DNA from: Kribbella solani
GTDB taxonomy: Bacteria > Actinomycetota > Actinomycetes > Propionibacteriales > Kribbellaceae
DNA: 64,000 bases
Direction of reading: 5' to 3'
Assembly (NCBI RefSeq): GCF_014205295.1
Contig: NZ_JACHNF010000001.1
Span: 5,952,001-6,016,000 of the forward strand
The position numbers and the translations under genes were made by a program. Within the stretch, counting starts at the first letter, position 1, and each line of letters begins with the position of its first letter. The notes under the pieces are model-generated. The model was given only the letters and a program-made list of their open reading frames with translations, did no database searches and was not told where the DNA came from. Below are positions 17,875-26,351 of the stretch, in pieces.

Positions 17875-18515
17875 GCTTTTCCTTCCCGTCGTCCGGACGT
17901 CATCGCCGCCACCAGCAGCACCACGCCCCCGAGGATGCCGCCGCCCATCAGCCCGAGCACGGCACCGCCGCCGCCGTTCGCGACTGCCTTGCCCACGGTG
18001 AACTTCTCCTCCGGGTACGACGACTCGGGCTCTTCCGGAATCGGTTCCGAGCGGGCCGGTCGTGGCTGGTATTGCGCGTCCTGCTTCACGGTGTCGAGGT
18101 ATGCCTGGAGCTGGCTGCTCAACGGCTGATCCTTGGTCGAGTACGTACTGCCGTACGCCCGTGCCTCGACATTGTTCGCGACACCGTGCGAGGTGTAGCC
18201 GTCCATCACCACGTACACGCCGGGCTTGCCGTTCGCGGCGGCCAACCGGCCGGCGAGCAGCTCGGTGTCGTCCTTCTCCGGGAACCATCCACCGGTCGGC
18301 AGCACCGCGACGTACACCGGGAGCTTCGCGCCGGCGATCACCTTGAGCGTCTCGTTGCTGTCAGCAACCGAAGCGAAGTCCGGGTCGACGTACAGCCCGC
18401 TCGTCTTCCAGGCCGCGATCGCGGCGGTGATCCGCGGGTCGGCCGGGGTGGCCGCCGCGGCGGTGCCGGTGAGCGCGAAGACCGTGACCACCAGCAGCAG
18501 GAGTACGCGCCTCAT
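17871..18515 (-). CDS. Exported paralogue 2: short form lacking the Cys-containing domain
   Basis: A 214-residue protein. The signal peptide MRRVLLLLVVTVFALTGTAA is followed by the conserved outer domain, with AAWKTSGLYVDPDF, LPVYVAVLPTGGW and KPGVYVVMDGY matching its two neighbours. A proline- and glutamate-rich linker (near 150-165) and one membrane helix near 180-205 follow, then a short basic tail ending GRREGKA. It lacks the cytoplasmic cysteine domain found in the paralogues on both sides. It overlaps both neighbours by four bases (ATGA and GTGA), so the three products are made together and may assemble into one complex. Confidence 0.75.
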   Translation of the reverse strand: MRRVLLLLVVTVFALTGTAAAATPADPRITAAIAAWKTSGLYVDPDFASVADSNETLKVIAGAKLPVYVAVLPTGGWFPEKDDTELLAGRLAAANGKPGVYVVMDGYTSHGVANNVEARAYGSTYSTKDQPLSSQLQAYLDTVKQDAQYQPRPARSEPIPEEPESSYPEEKFTVGKAVANGGGGAVLGLMGGGILGGVVLLVAAMTSGRREGKA

Positions 18516-19750
18516 CGGACCTCGTCCTTCCGGCTCGCGACGACCTGTTCGGGCAGATCGTCGGACAGCGCGCCGAAGCCGGTCGCGACCATCGGGCTGT
18601 CTTCCGGGTCCAGCGTCCAGTACGGCACCTGCTTGGTGTCGTGACCGAACAGCCCCGCCTTCGTCGGCACCCGCAGACCGCGCGGGGTGTTGCCGCGGGC
18701 GACGATGGAGGCGCACTGCTGGCAGGCCGGCACCTCGACATCGTCCGACCAGCCGACCTTGGCGGTGCCGGGATTGTGGGTCGGATCGAAGAAGCACGGC
18801 GGCTGCAGCGCGGCGCCGCTGGCCACCCGCTCGGCCTGCCGGGCGAGCACCAGCGCGCCGGCGCAGGCAAGGAGATCCTCCGGCTGGTCGGCCCGGAGCG
18901 TACGCGCCGCGTCCAGCCGCCGGTACGCGTCGTCGCGCCGGTCGAGCTGCTGCGTCGACTTCTTGGCGCGCCGGTCGAGCCGAGCCAGGGCGCCCTCGGC
19001 TGCCTGGATCTTCTGGTCGGCCCTGAGCTGCACGTCCCGGACGTCTACCGGCCGCGCGGCCACGCTCTTCTCGCGCTTGACCGTTCCCCTCCGGCGCCGC
19101 AGACCGAGGACGAGCGTCAGGACGAGGCCGACGAAACCGCCGGCGCCCATCCCGATGAACGTGGCCCGGTCCGCCTTGTCCGTGACCGACAGGCCACGCT
19201 CGGCACTGTCCGGCCGCAGATCGGTCGCCGGGACGGCGGGCAGCGGCCGGTCGTCGTACGCCGTGGCTGCCTGCTGGATGGTCCGGACGATCAGCGGGGC
19301 CGGGCGGTCGTAGACCACCTTCAAGCGCTGCGGGTCCTGCGCCTTGACGCTGTAGAGGTCGCGGCCACGCAGCCCGGCCGGCCGGTACAGCGTCCCGCCG
19401 ACGGACCAGGTGCGCTCGGACACGGTCGCGATGACGTACACCCCGGGCACGCCGACCCGCGCATGCAGCAGCGTGGGCAGGTCGTAACCGCCCTTGCTGA
19501 GGTACGGCGACTGCGGGACGAGCGCGACGTACACGGGGAAGCCGGCGCTCTTCACCGCGGCGCGGATGCGGGCCAGTTCGGAAGCCGGCATCGTCGGGCG
19601 CAGCCGTTCGTCGACCGAGACGTGATCGGTCTTCCAGGCCGCGGCGATCCGGTCCGGCAGCTCGGGCGTGTCCGCGTGCGCGGGAAGTACCGAGAGTGCG
19701 GGCAGGAAGGCGACGGCCGCGAACAAGGCGGCGAGCAGACGGACGGGCAT
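18512..19750 (-). CDS. Exported paralogue 1: signal peptide, outer domain, membrane helix, Cys-containing inner domain
   Basis: A 412-residue protein heading the three-gene operon. A signal peptide ends near PAHADTP (about residue 26). The outer domain shares AAAWKTDHVSVDE, FPVYVALVPQ and VPGVYVIATV with the two downstream genes. A helix at about 193-215 (FIGMGAGGFVGLVLTLVLGL) is followed by a basic, coiled segment and the motif CFFDPTHNPG...CQQC, a probable zinc site like that of paralogue 3, and the closing PYWTLDPEDSP. The ATG at 19750 is the start at the signal peptide; the frame is open far upstream but without coding character. Function unknown. Confidence 0.75.
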   Translation of the reverse strand: MPVRLLAALFAAVAFLPALSVLPAHADTPELPDRIAAAWKTDHVSVDERLRPTMPASELARIRAAVKSAGFPVYVALVPQSPYLSKGGYDLPTLLHARVGVPGVYVIATVSERTWSVGGTLYRPAGLRGRDLYSVKAQDPQRLKVVYDRPAPLIVRTIQQAATAYDDRPLPAVPATDLRPDSAERGLSVTDKADRATFIGMGAGGFVGLVLTLVLGLRRRRGTVKREKSVAARPVDVRDVQLRADQKIQAAEGALARLDRRAKKSTQQLDRRDDAYRRLDAARTLRADQPEDLLACAGALVLARQAERVASGAALQPPCFFDPTHNPGTAKVGWSDDVEVPACQQCASIVARGNTPRGLRVPTKAGLFGHDTKQVPYWTLDPEDSPMVATGFGALSDDLPEQVVASRKDEVR

Positions 19751-19971
19751 CGCGGACAGCGTACGACGACCGGGCTTGGACACATTCACACGGACGCGCG
19801 ATCGCCGGGTCCGGTTCCGGATTGGGCGCGACCCTGGCTCGGACAGGGGAAACCAAGCCAGGGTCACGGTGCTGCAGAACAGAAACGTTCCTACATCCCC
19901 GCCGGGTTGCACCAGGGCAAATCGCGGGGCAACCCGGGGCAGATCAATCTGCCCCGAACCCGAGCCCGAAC

Positions 19972-20066
19972 GCCTCCGGCGCGGTGCTGAATGGCGCCTT
20001 CGGCGCGGCGTCCATTGGAGCCTCCGGCGCCGCGTCATTGAAGCCTCCGGCTCGGGCCGCGCAAGC
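19972..20066. repeat. About four tandem copies of a 24-bp repeat
   Basis: Units start at 19972, 19996, 20020 and 20043 and begin GCCTCCGGCGCG, GCCTTCGGCGCG, GCCTCCGGCGCC and GCCTCCGGCTCG. The tail of each unit resembles GCGTCCATTGAA. The period of 24 nt equals eight codons. The last unit doubles as the left arm of the terminator behind the acyl-CoA dehydrogenase gene. Confidence 0.75.
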
Positions 20067-20080
20067 GCCCGAGCCGGAGG
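20044..20080 (-). terminator. Terminator of the acyl-CoA dehydrogenase gene
   Basis: CCTCCGGCTCGGG at 20044-20056 pairs perfectly with CCCGAGCCGGAGG at 20068-20080 across an 11-nt loop. It begins 3 nt past the stop codon. Both arms are 13 bp and GC-rich, with no U-tract. Confidence 0.85.
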
Positions 20081-20083
20081 GTC

Positions 20084-21952
20084 TCAGAAGGCCGACTCCG
20101 GGAGGTCCATCACGTCCAGATCGGTCAGCTCCGCCTTGATCCGCTCGGCCCGGACCGACGGCATCGTGCTCCGGACGAACCACTGCGCCGCCGCCACCTT
20201 GCCGGTGTAGAAGTCCTGATCGGCCGGCGACAGTTCGCCGCCCAGCTTCTCCAGCGCGACCTCCGCCTGCCGCAGCATCAGCCAGGAGCAGACCACGTCA
20301 CCCAGTACGAACAGCAGCCGGGACGTGTTCAGCCCGACCTTGTACACGTTGCGCGGGTCGCCGTTCTCCGCCTGCGGGTTGCTCGCCATCAGTGCCTGAC
20401 CCATCACGCCGAGGATCTTCTGCGTGTCCTCCAGGCCCTTCGCGAGCAGCGCCCGCTCTTCCTTCAGCCGCCCGTTGCCGGCCTCGGACGCGACGAACGC
20501 CTGCACCTGTTCGGCCAGATGACCGAGCGCCTTGCCCTGGTCCTTGATGATCTTGCGGAAGAACAGGTCCTGACCCTGGATCGCGGTCGTGCCCTCGTAC
20601 AGAGTGTCGATCTTCGCGTCCCGGACGTACTGCTCGATCGGGTAGTCCTGCAGGAAGCCGGAGCCCCCGAACGTCTGCAGCGACTCGGTGCCGAGCAGCG
20701 TCCAGGACTTCTCCGAGCCGTAGCCCTTCACCAGCGGCAGCAGCAGGTCGTTCACCCCTTCGGCAAGCACGTCGTGCTCACCCGCGTACCGGGCCTGTTC
20801 CGCGCGGTCCTGGTACGTCGCGGTGAACAGGACGAGCGCCCGAAGCGCCTCGGCGTACGCCTTCTGGGTCAGCAGCGAGCGTCGTACGTCCGGGTGATGC
20901 GTGATCGTCACGCGCGGCGCGGTCTTGGCCGGGTTCGTCAGATCGGCGCCCTGGACCCGCTCCTTGGCGTACTCCAGCGCGTTCAGGTAACCGGTGGAGA
21001 GGGTGGCGATGGCCTTCGTACCGACCATCATCCGGGCGTACTCGATCACCTGGAACATCTGTGCGATGCCGTCGTGCACCTCGCCGAGCAGCCAGCCCTT
21101 CGCCGGCCCGCCGAGGTTGGTGTCGCCGAAGGTGAGCTCGCAGGTGGTGGAGACCTTGATGCCCAGCTTCTTCTCGACGTTCGTCACGTAGGCGCCGTTG
21201 CGCTCGCCGGTCAGCTCACCGGTTTCGAGGTCGAAGTCGTACTTCGGGACCACGAACAGGCTCAGGCCCTTCGTACCCGGACCGCCGGCGCCTTCGACGC
21301 CCTGCGGGCGGGCCAGGACGAGGTGGACGATGTTCTCGGTCAGATCGTGCTCGCCCGAGGTGATGAAGCGCTTGACGCCCTCGAGGTGCCAGCTGCCGTC
21401 GTCCTGGAGCGTGGCCTTGGTCCGGCCGGCGCCGACGTCGGAGCCGGCGTCCGGCTCGGTCAGCACCATGGTGGCGCCCCAGCCGCGCTCGATGATGTGG
21501 TGCGCGATCTTCTTGTCCCGGTCGGTCCCGTTGCGCCAGAGTACGTGCGCGAAGTTGGGGCCGGCGGCGTACATGTGTACCGGCGGGTTGGCGCCCAGGA
21601 CCAGCTCGGCGGCGGCCCAGCGCAGTGAGGGTGGGGTGGGTTGTCCGCCCAGCTCGGGCGGGAGCTCCAGCTTGAACCACTCGGCGTCCATGTAGGCGTG
21701 GTAGCTCTTCTTGAACGCTTCCGGCATCCGCACCTCGTGCGTGTCCGGGTCGAACACCGGTGGGTTCCGGTCGGCGTCCACGAACGACTCCGCCAGCTCG
21801 TGCTTCGCCAGCCGGTCGACCTCCGCGAGCACCTCACGAGCGGTGTCGACGTCCATCTCGGCGTACGGCCCCTGCCCGAGCACATCCGCCCGCCCGAGCA
21901 CCTCGAGCAGATTGAACTCGATATCCCGAAGATTCGACTTGTAGTGGCTCAC
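20084..21952 (-). CDS. Acyl-CoA dehydrogenase, long (about 620-residue) form
   Basis: A 622-residue FAD-dependent dehydrogenase that introduces the alpha-beta double bond into acyl-CoA. Landmarks are MVLTEPDAGSDVG, the flavin-binding RFITSGEHDLTENIVH, and near the C terminus ESLQTFGGSGFLQDYPIEQYVRDAKIDTLYEGTTAIQGQDL, where the glutamate of YEGT is the usual catalytic base. An N-terminal extension and a C-terminal domain make it longer than the classic 380-residue enzyme, as in the Mycobacterium FadE5 group. The start is a GTG at 21952 with GGAGG 7 nt upstream. Electrons would pass via ETF to an EtfD-like protein such as the one at 50-52 kb. A strong operator-like repeat lies upstream. Confidence 0.9.
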   Translation of the reverse strand: MSHYKSNLRDIEFNLLEVLGRADVLGQGPYAEMDVDTAREVLAEVDRLAKHELAESFVDADRNPPVFDPDTHEVRMPEAFKKSYHAYMDAEWFKLELPPELGGQPTPPSLRWAAAELVLGANPPVHMYAAGPNFAHVLWRNGTDRDKKIAHHIIERGWGATMVLTEPDAGSDVGAGRTKATLQDDGSWHLEGVKRFITSGEHDLTENIVHLVLARPQGVEGAGGPGTKGLSLFVVPKYDFDLETGELTGERNGAYVTNVEKKLGIKVSTTCELTFGDTNLGGPAKGWLLGEVHDGIAQMFQVIEYARMMVGTKAIATLSTGYLNALEYAKERVQGADLTNPAKTAPRVTITHHPDVRRSLLTQKAYAEALRALVLFTATYQDRAEQARYAGEHDVLAEGVNDLLLPLVKGYGSEKSWTLLGTESLQTFGGSGFLQDYPIEQYVRDAKIDTLYEGTTAIQGQDLFFRKIIKDQGKALGHLAEQVQAFVASEAGNGRLKEERALLAKGLEDTQKILGVMGQALMASNPQAENGDPRNVYKVGLNTSRLLFVLGDVVCSWLMLRQAEVALEKLGGELSPADQDFYTGKVAAAQWFVRSTMPSVRAERIKAELTDLDVMDLPESAF

Positions 21953-21971
21953 AGACACTCCTCCACATACT

Positions 21972-22008
21972 TTACTCACCGGTAACTTGAGTATATACCG
22001 ACCAGTAA
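21972..22008 (-). promoter_or_regulatory. Inverted-repeat operator and promoter of the acyl-CoA dehydrogenase gene
   Basis: Read on the minus strand, TTACTGGTCGGT (22008-21997) and ACCGGTGAGTAA (21983-21972) form an inverted repeat of the type TTACTnnnCGGT/ACCGnnnAGTAA with a 13-bp spacer. The spacer contains TATACT, a good -10 hexamer. A TetR-family repressor of fatty-acid genes is the likely reader, though none is encoded next to it. Confidence 0.6.
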
Positions 22009-22202
22009 CGAACACAAAGAGCGTTTGACTGTGAGCTATGAAGCTGATGTCCGGCTTCGGGAGCGTGACTACTGGACGGGAGTGCGGAGGTTTTGGTGGT
22101 CGCCCACTCTGCGAATCGGTGGGGGTTGGAGCATTTGGTGGGGAGTGGGCGACCGGTGGAGGAGTTGGTGGTGGAGGCGTTCGAGTGGCGGGCGGGGTGG
22201 GT

Positions 22203-23111
22203 TTATGGGGTGTAGGTGGTGGCGCTGCCGTAGAGCTTCTGGGTGAAGGCGGTCATGTACGACGACGTGTCGGCTGCGGTCAGGTCGTACGTGAGAAAGA
22301 CGCCGTAGCCTTCGGAGATCGTGCGTTGGGCCAGTGCGGCGGCGGTCGTCGAACTGGTGGCGGTGTACGAGACGGCGGCGGGGGAAAGGCGGGACTTGGA
22401 GGTCGGGCCGGCGGGTACGGACCAGGTGCCGTAGTACGGGTTCCAGGCGTAGTTGAAGGTGTTCGCGATGCTCTGCCCGTTGTACGTGAGCCGGTCCGCC
22501 GCCGGCCCGATGTCGTACAGGGTGATCAGCTTGTTCGGGAGCTTCGCGCGTAGCGCCTGCACCAGGTACACGAACGAGAACGCGTTCGGCTGTCCGGTGC
22601 CGTTGTTGCCGTACTCCGCGTACTCGTCGTCGAAGTCGATCCCGTCCAGCCCGTACCGGTTGACCGCGTCCGCCAGTTGCTGCGCGAACGCGTCCGCGGC
22701 CTTCTTGGTCGGGAAGTTCGCGAAACCGGCGCCCCGATGGTTGCCGAGGACCGACAGCAGGACCTTGATGCCCTTCTTCTGCAGCGGGCGGACCTGGGTG
22801 GCGACGTTGTCGAGCACGCTCTGGACCTGCGGGTTGAAGTACAGGTAGGCGTTCGAACCGTCGTAGTTGATGTTCGCCGCGAAGATCACCGCGACGTCGA
22901 TCACCTGCGCGCCGCCGTTCGCCAGCGTGTACTTGCCGGCGCTCAGCATGCTGTGGTCGTTCACCTCGATGTACGCGACGGTGACCGGACCGCTCTTCTG
23001 GGCCGAGTGGCACTTCGCCGCCGCGGGCAGGGCGGCGCCCGTGGCGGCCGCGGCGGTGCCGGCGGCGACGGCCGAGAGCAGGGTCCTTCGTTTCATCAGC
23101 TGCTTGCTCAT
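22203..23111 (-). CDS. Secreted GH18 endo-beta-N-acetylglucosaminidase, EndoH type
   Basis: A 302-residue glycosidase that cuts between the two GlcNAc residues of N-glycans. The catalytic GH18 motif DxxDxDxE is D156-G-I-D159-F-D161-D-E163, followed by YAEYGNNGTGQPN, which is characteristic of Streptomyces EndoH. Later IGPAADRLTYNG and YAWNPYYGTW also match. The N terminus MSKQLMKRRTLLSAVAAG has a Tat-like KRR motif, so it is exported folded. GAGGG lies 9 nt before the ATG. It probably releases oligomannose from host, fungal or plant glycoproteins as a carbon source. Control is suggested by two near-identical sites upstream. Confidence 0.9.
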   Translation of the reverse strand: MSKQLMKRRTLLSAVAAGTAAAATGAALPAAAKCHSAQKSGPVTVAYIEVNDHSMLSAGKYTLANGGAQVIDVAVIFAANINYDGSNAYLYFNPQVQSVLDNVATQVRPLQKKGIKVLLSVLGNHRGAGFANFPTKKAADAFAQQLADAVNRYGLDGIDFDDEYAEYGNNGTGQPNAFSFVYLVQALRAKLPNKLITLYDIGPAADRLTYNGQSIANTFNYAWNPYYGTWSVPAGPTSKSRLSPAAVSYTATSSTTAAALAQRTISEGYGVFLTYDLTAADTSSYMTAFTQKLYGSATTYTP

Positions 23112-23144
23112 CCGATCGACTCCCTCGTAGGTGGGCGGTGTCGA

Positions 23145-23212
23145 TATACCGGTTAAGCAGCTTCAGCCACCCGGTCGACAGGCCGGGGCGGGCTTGCAGA
23201 TAAACCGGTATA
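23145..23212 (-). promoter_or_regulatory. Paired TATACCGGTT sites upstream of the EndoH gene
   Basis: TATACCGGTTAA at 23145-23156 and TAAACCGGTATA at 23201-23212 are inverse copies differing at one position. They are separated by 44 bp. Each is itself nearly palindromic around ACCGGT. This pattern suggests two dimers of one repressor, possibly looping the promoter. Confidence 0.6.
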
Positions 23213-23335
23213 GCGACTCTGATCATCGATCGGGCGAAATCCCGCTGTCAAGGGATCGGCCCGGACTCGCGCCGCATGTCACTTATAGACGAAGATGTAC
23301 CCGGTGGGCGGGAGAAATTTACCGAAAGGGCATCG

Positions 23336-24616
23336 ATGAGCACGACGACCGAGGTGAGTACCCGGCGGCGGTCGCTGCTGGCCGGGACGGTCGGGAACTT
23401 CGTCGAGTGGTACGAGTTCGGCGCCTACGGCTTCTTCGCGACCGTGATCGCGGCGAACTTCTTCAGCAGTACCTCCACCAGCGACGCCGAGAGCCTGATC
23501 AAGACGTACGCGTCGTTCGCGCTGGCGTTCTTCTTCCGGCCGATCGGCGCGGCGATCTTCGGCCGGGTCGGCGACCGGATCGGGCGCCGGCCGACACTGA
23601 TCATCGTCCTGCTGCTGATGACCGCATCCACCGCGCTGATCGGGCTGCTGCCCACGTACGCGACCGTCGGTGCCGCGGCGCCCTGGCTGCTGACCCTGGT
23701 CCGGGCGCTGCAAGGCCTGTCCGCGGGTGGTGAATTCGGTGGCGCGGTGTCGATCATGACCGAGTTCGCGCCGAAGTCGAAGCGCGGTCTGTACGGCGCG
23801 TGGCAGTCGTTGACCGTCGCGCTCGGACTGCTCGCCGGCGCCGGGCTGGCCGCGATCCTGGCGACCGTGCTCAGTGCGCAGGCCCTGCACGACTGGGGCT
23901 GGCGGGTGCCGTTCCTGGTCGCGCTGCCGCTCGGTCTGGTCGCGCTGCTGCTGCGCCTCAAGCTGGAGGAGACGCCGAGCTTCACCCGGGTCCAGGAGGA
24001 ACCGCCGCCCGCCGCTCCCGGTGAGGTGGCGCGGGCGATCGTACTCGGCATCTGCCGGCTGATGGGCTGGTCCGCGGCCGGGTACACGTTCCTGGTGGTG
24101 ATGCCGTCGTACCTGCAGTCGACACTGGACGCGACGTTCCGGCAGGCGCTGGTCGCGACCGTGCTGGCGAACGCGGGATTCGCGCTGTCGATCATGCCGG
24201 CCGGCTGGCTGAGCGACAAGATCGGCCGGCGGCCGGTGATGGTGACCGGCGCGGGCCTGGTCGTCGTACTCGCGTTCCCGCTGCTGAATCTGTTGCAGGA
24301 CAAGGAAGCCGGCCTCGCCGCCAAGGGCGCCGCGGTGTTCGTCGCGGGCCTGGTGGTCGGGTTGATGGCCGGGCCTGGACCGGCCATGCTGGCGGAGATG
24401 TTCCCGACCCGGGCGCGGTACACCGGGCTCGGGCTGGCGTACTCACTGTCGAACGCGGTGTTCTCCGGATCGGCCGGGCTGATCATCACCGAGCTGATCA
24501 AGCGGACCAAGAACATCGACATCCCGGCGTGGTACGTAGTGGTGACGTGTGCGGTGAGTGTGGTCGCACTGCTCACGTTGCGAGGCGACGACCACCGACG
24601 GGAGCTACGGGACTGA
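23336..24616 (+). CDS. MHS-family (metabolite:proton symporter) major facilitator transporter
   Basis: A 426-residue transporter with twelve predicted helices. The opening GNFVEWYEFGAYGFFATVIA and the loop motif GRVGDRIGRRPTL identify the MHS group (relatives of ShiA, ProP and KgtP), which import organic acids, shikimate or compatible solutes with protons. The ATG at 23336 has GAAAGGG upstream; the frame extends to 23276 without a ribosome site. Substrate cannot be read from sequence. It is followed after 15 bp by anmK on the same strand, and the two may be co-transcribed. Confidence 0.87.
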   Translation: MSTTTEVSTRRRSLLAGTVGNFVEWYEFGAYGFFATVIAANFFSSTSTSDAESLIKTYASFALAFFFRPIGAAIFGRVGDRIGRRPTLIIVLLLMTASTALIGLLPTYATVGAAAPWLLTLVRALQGLSAGGEFGGAVSIMTEFAPKSKRGLYGAWQSLTVALGLLAGAGLAAILATVLSAQALHDWGWRVPFLVALPLGLVALLLRLKLEETPSFTRVQEEPPPAAPGEVARAIVLGICRLMGWSAAGYTFLVVMPSYLQSTLDATFRQALVATVLANAGFALSIMPAGWLSDKIGRRPVMVTGAGLVVVLAFPLLNLLQDKEAGLAAKGAAVFVAGLVVGLMAGPGPAMLAEMFPTRARYTGLGLAYSLSNAVFSGSAGLIITELIKRTKNIDIPAWYVVVTCAVSVVALLTLRGDDHRRELRD

Positions 24617-24631
24617 CATGCGAGAACTGCC

Positions 24632-25783
24632 ATGCGAGTGATCGGGCTGATGTCGGGGACGTCGTACGACGCGATCGACGCCGCCGCCGCGGACCTGCGG
24701 CTGGACGGGGACCAGCTGGTACTGACCCCGCTGGGGATGCTGAGCCAGCCGTACCCGGACGAGCTGCGGAACGCGATCGCGACGTCGTTGCCGCCGGCAT
24801 CGACAACGATGGAGCAGGTCTGCAAGCTGGACACCGGGATCGGGCAGACGTTCGCCGCGGTGGCCCGGCAGGCGGTCGAGCAGCTCTGCGGCGGGTACGC
24901 GGACCTGATCGTCTCGCACGGGCAGACGCTCTTCCACTGGGTCGACGACGGGTCCGTACGCGGGACGCTGCAACTCGGGCAACCGGCCTGGATCGCGGAG
25001 GCGACCGGCGTACCGGTGGTGTCGGATCTGCGGGCGCGGGACGTCGCCGCCGGCGGGCAGGGCGCGCCGCTGGTCAGCATCATCGACGTGCTCTGGCTGC
25101 GCGGGCGCCCTGGCGTACCGGTCGCGCTGAACCTCGGCGGGATCGCGAACATCACCGTCGTCCACGGTGAACCCGTTGCCTTCGACACCGGTCCGGCGAA
25201 CGCGCTGATCGACGCGGTAGTGATGGAGCTGACCGGGCAGCCGTTCGACGCCGACGGGGTGCTGGCGGCGCGCGGGCAAGTACACGAGGAACTGCTCGGG
25301 CGACTGCTGGCCGAGCCGTACTATCCGCGGCCGGCGCCGAAGTCGACCGGGAAAGAGCTGTTCAACCTGGCGTACCTGGCGCGGGCGATGGAGGGGCTGC
25401 CGCAGATCCCCGCGGCGGACCTGGTCGCCACGGTGACCACGCTGACCGCCCGTACGGTCGCCGATGCGGTGCGCCGGTACGGCGGTACCGAAGTGGTCGC
25501 TTCGGGCGGAGGGATTCAGAACCCGGCGCTGATGCAGCTGCTCGCCGACGAGCTGGACATTCCGGTCCGGACCACAGATGAGCTAGGTCTCCCGTCGGCG
25601 GCAAAAGAGGCGTACGCGTTCGCCGTACTCGGCTTCCTGACCCTGCACGGACTGGGCGGCACGGTGCCAAGCTGCACCGGCGCCGGCCACTCCAGCGTCC
25701 TCGGATCAATCACTCCGGGAGCTGCTGGACTACCGGCGATCACAGCCGAAGCGCGGCCTCCCGTGCGCCTGCTGGTGCAATGA
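24632..25783 (+). CDS. anmK: Anhydro-N-acetylmuramic acid kinase
   Basis: A 383-residue ASKHA-fold kinase that opens and phosphorylates anhydroMurNAc to MurNAc-6-phosphate, a step of cell-wall recycling. The opening VIGLMSGTSYDAIDAA is the family signature for ATP binding; GQTLFHWVDDG, ALNLGGIANIT and VVASGGGIQNP also match. Length is normal. It follows the MHS transporter by 15 bp. AnhydroMurNAc arises from lytic transglycosylases; whether the neighbouring MHS protein carries a muropeptide sugar is an open guess. Confidence 0.93.
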   Translation: MRVIGLMSGTSYDAIDAAAADLRLDGDQLVLTPLGMLSQPYPDELRNAIATSLPPASTTMEQVCKLDTGIGQTFAAVARQAVEQLCGGYADLIVSHGQTLFHWVDDGSVRGTLQLGQPAWIAEATGVPVVSDLRARDVAAGGQGAPLVSIIDVLWLRGRPGVPVALNLGGIANITVVHGEPVAFDTGPANALIDAVVMELTGQPFDADGVLAARGQVHEELLGRLLAEPYYPRPAPKSTGKELFNLAYLARAMEGLPQIPAADLVATVTTLTARTVADAVRRYGGTEVVASGGGIQNPALMQLLADELDIPVRTTDELGLPSAAKEAYAFAVLGFLTLHGLGGTVPSCTGAGHSSVLGSITPGAAGLPAITAEARPPVRLLVQ

Positions 25784-25798
25784 CCGCACACTAGGACT

Positions 25799-26317
25799 GT
25801 GACGAGGCTATTCGTGGTGACCGGGGCACCCGGGTCGGGGAAGACTACGGTCGTACCCGAGCTGGTGCGGCTCAGTCCAGGGAACCTGGTTGTGATGGAC
25901 ATGGACGAGCTGCTCGACGACAACGGTCGGCTGCTCGGGATCGACATCTCCAGTCCGACCGCCGCGCCGATCTGGCCCGCGTACAACGCGCTGTGGTTGC
26001 GGATCACCGAGCTGATCCGGCGGTCCGGGATTCCGGTGCTGCTGCTGTCACCGGCCCTGCCGAAGGAGCTGCCCGAAGGCCGGTGGCTGCACCTCGACTG
26101 CCCGGACGCGGTCCGGCGGAAACGGCTGGCCGGGCGCGGCTGGCCGGAGGAGGACATCGAGGAGGCGCTCGCGGACGCGGCCGAGATCCGCAAGCACGTG
26201 CCGCGGTCCGTACGCGGTGATGTGACGCCGGAACGCTCCGCGAAGAGCATCCTGGACTGGATCCGCGGCGAACGCTTCGGCAAGACACTCAACCTTTGGG
26301 GCCGGTTCCGCGGTTGA
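25799..26317 (+). CDS. P-loop kinase-like NTPase
   Basis: A 172-residue protein with a Walker A motif GAPGSGKTT at residues 8-16 and an acidic second motif VMDMDELLDD near 34-43. A lid-like segment rich in arginine (DAVRRKRLAGRGWPEEDIEEA) follows. It resembles small nucleoside, antibiotic or tRNA-end kinases, but I cannot name a substrate. The start is a GTG at 25799, 15 bp after anmK, and the MerR-clamp gene begins 34 bp after its stop, so an operon is possible. Confidence 0.75.
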   Translation: MTRLFVVTGAPGSGKTTVVPELVRLSPGNLVVMDMDELLDDNGRLLGIDISSPTAAPIWPAYNALWLRITELIRRSGIPVLLLSPALPKELPEGRWLHLDCPDAVRRKRLAGRGWPEEDIEEALADAAEIRKHVPRSVRGDVTPERSAKSILDWIRGERFGKTLNLWGRFRG

Positions 26318-26351
26318 CCTTCGACCTGGTGCAAGGGGGAGGGTCGCGGGT

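Larger units (their letters stand above)
19751..20083. other. Intergenic region with hairpin and 24-bp tandem repeats
   Basis: This 333-bp gap between paralogue 1 and the acyl-CoA dehydrogenase has no credible gene. It holds a 9-bp hairpin (CGGGGCAGA at 19935-19943 with TCTGCCCCG at 19948-19956), the 24-bp tandem repeats at 19972-20066 and the terminator at 20044-20080. The promoter of the tri-paralogue operon must lie near 19751-19900, but I cannot place it. Confidence 0.6.

Noticed and set aside
22016..22202. Coding region downstream of the EndoH gene
   Set aside because: Open frames there give Trp/Arg/Gly low-complexity text without ribosome sites; it looks like plain G-rich spacer.
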